Positions 5,620-6,025 of a stretch of DNA of 6,025 nt are shown piece by piece. The stretch spans positions 1-6,025 of the forward strand of contig JAGVDZ010000077.1 of the NCBI GenBank assembly GCA_020058465.1, in the 5' to 3' direction. The stretch comes from Parachlamydiales bacterium (lineage in GTDB: Bacteria > Chlamydiota > Chlamydiia > Chlamydiales > SM23-39). The notes beneath the pieces were generated by a model that was given only the letters and a program-made list of their open reading frames with translations, was not told the DNA's origin and ran no database searches. The first letter of the stretch is position 1, and each line of letters starts with the position of its first letter. The position numbers and the translations under genes are program-made.

Positions 5620-6025
5620 ATGAGAAGATGGCTTGGTATGTGCGTGCGGGTCGTTTCTGCGCTTGCACCTTGTGCACAGTGTGCTGCGACTACATTCACT
5701 GTGACAAGTAATGCCGATTCGGGGCCAAGTACACTTCGACAAGCGTTGATCGACGCTGCCGATGGCGATACGATTACTTTGAACATAGCGCCTGCTGCGA
5801 CCATCCAGCTTCTTTCTAACTTACCCCCCATTGTGGTCAATAACCTGCAGATCAACGTGGCAGCAGGCTCCCAGCTCATCGATGGGCAGAATCTATTTCG
5901 AGCCTTGGCTATAGGGAGCGAAACTACAGCTCCCAGTGTCTCTATCAGCAACATAACTGTACAGAATACGGCTGCGATTGGGGGTGCGGGGGGGTCGAGT
6001 CTTTTGGGAGGAGGTGGCGGTGGGG
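5620..6025 (+). CDS. Pmp/autotransporter-like secreted beta-helix protein, N-terminal part (runs off the window)
   Basis: The frame is open from after a TAG at 5596-5598 to the window end, giving at least 135 residues from ATG 5620. The first 23 residues (MRRWLGMCVRVVSALAPCAQ then CAA) look like a signal peptide: basic start, apolar middle and a likely cut after CAA. The next residues, TTFTVTSNADSGPSTLRQAL followed by IDAADGDTITL, match the opening motif of bacterial surface proteins and polymorphic-membrane-protein-like autotransporters built on a right-handed beta-helix. Further on, QINVAAGSQLIDGQNLFRAL and VSISNITVQNTAAIGG look like successive short beta-helix rungs. The visible part ends in a glycine-rich run. 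The expected role is a surface-exposed or secreted adhesin-like protein. A C-terminal autotransporter barrel would lie outside the window and cannot be confirmed. The start could be ATG 5638 instead, and the ribosome binding site is weak (GGCGAG, 5609-5614). A poly-G run lies within the frame. Confidence 0.75.
   Translation, partial: MRRWLGMCVRVVSALAPCAQCAATTFTVTSNADSGPSTLRQALIDAADGDTITLNIAPAATIQLLSNLPPIVVNNLQINVAAGSQLIDGQNLFRALAIGSETTAPSVSISNITVQNTAAIGGAGGSSLLGGGGGG
5988..5994 (+). repeat. Homopolymeric G7 tract inside the pmp-like gene
   Basis: Seven consecutive G residues lie at about codons 123-125 of the pmp-like frame, with a G5 run just before (5980-5984). Slippage by one base would shift the frame. 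Poly-G tracts that vary in length are known in some pmp genes of Chlamydia pneumoniae. At seven bases this one is at the short end for such switching. Confidence 0.6.

Noticed and set aside
5490..5711. Plus-strand frame of 73 codons before the pmp-like gene
   Set aside because: It starts with TTG without a ribosome binding site, is oddly cysteine-rich and overlaps the signal-peptide region of the pmp-like gene in another frame.
5595..5954. Minus-strand frame of 119 codons opposite the pmp-like gene
   Set aside because: The plus strand here encodes a clear signal peptide and beta-helix motif. The antisense product has no recognisable feature.

Overview
The window most likely comes from a member of the phylum Chlamydiae, probably an environmental (amoeba- or arthropod-associated) chlamydia rather than Chlamydia itself. 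Three things point there. The isoleucyl-tRNA synthetase is the long type 2 form and, from memory of the family, resembles chlamydial IleRS closely. The tmRNA has the chlamydial-style 5' and 3' ends. The last gene starts like a polymorphic-membrane-protein/autotransporter adhesin. The assignment rests on family recognition from the sequence alone, not on a search.

Layout. Positions 1-91 hold the last 29 codons of an unidentified protein that begins outside the window. Positions 92-361 are AT-rich and carry no convincing gene. Positions 362-628 hold a C-terminal remnant of a large serine site-specific recombinase. Its end runs head-on into, and overlaps, the 3' end of ssrA (tmRNA, 596-1000, minus strand). 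The ssrA intrinsic terminator lies inside the recombinase remnant. A perfect 15-bp-arm hairpin (1002-1033) touches the tmRNA 5' end inside the divergent ssrA/ileS promoter region. ileS (1110-4199) is complete. It overlaps by one base (TGATG) with a gene for an MscS-family mechanosensitive channel (4199-5260). After about 360 bases without a clear gene comes the start of a secreted, glycine-rich, beta-helix-type Pmp/autotransporter protein (from 5620) that runs off the window.

How the parts relate. ssrA (rescue of stalled ribosomes) and ileS (tRNA charging) are both translation genes and share a divergent control region of about 110 bases. ileS and the channel gene look translationally coupled. 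The recombinase remnant against the ssrA 3' end is the classic footprint of an integrated element, since ssrA 3' ends are frequent attachment sites. I see no CRISPR array, complete mobile element or clear new defence system. The points most worth a second look are the ssrA/recombinase junction, the hairpin on the tmRNA leader, the ileS start without a Shine-Dalgarno, and the poly-G run in the pmp-like gene.
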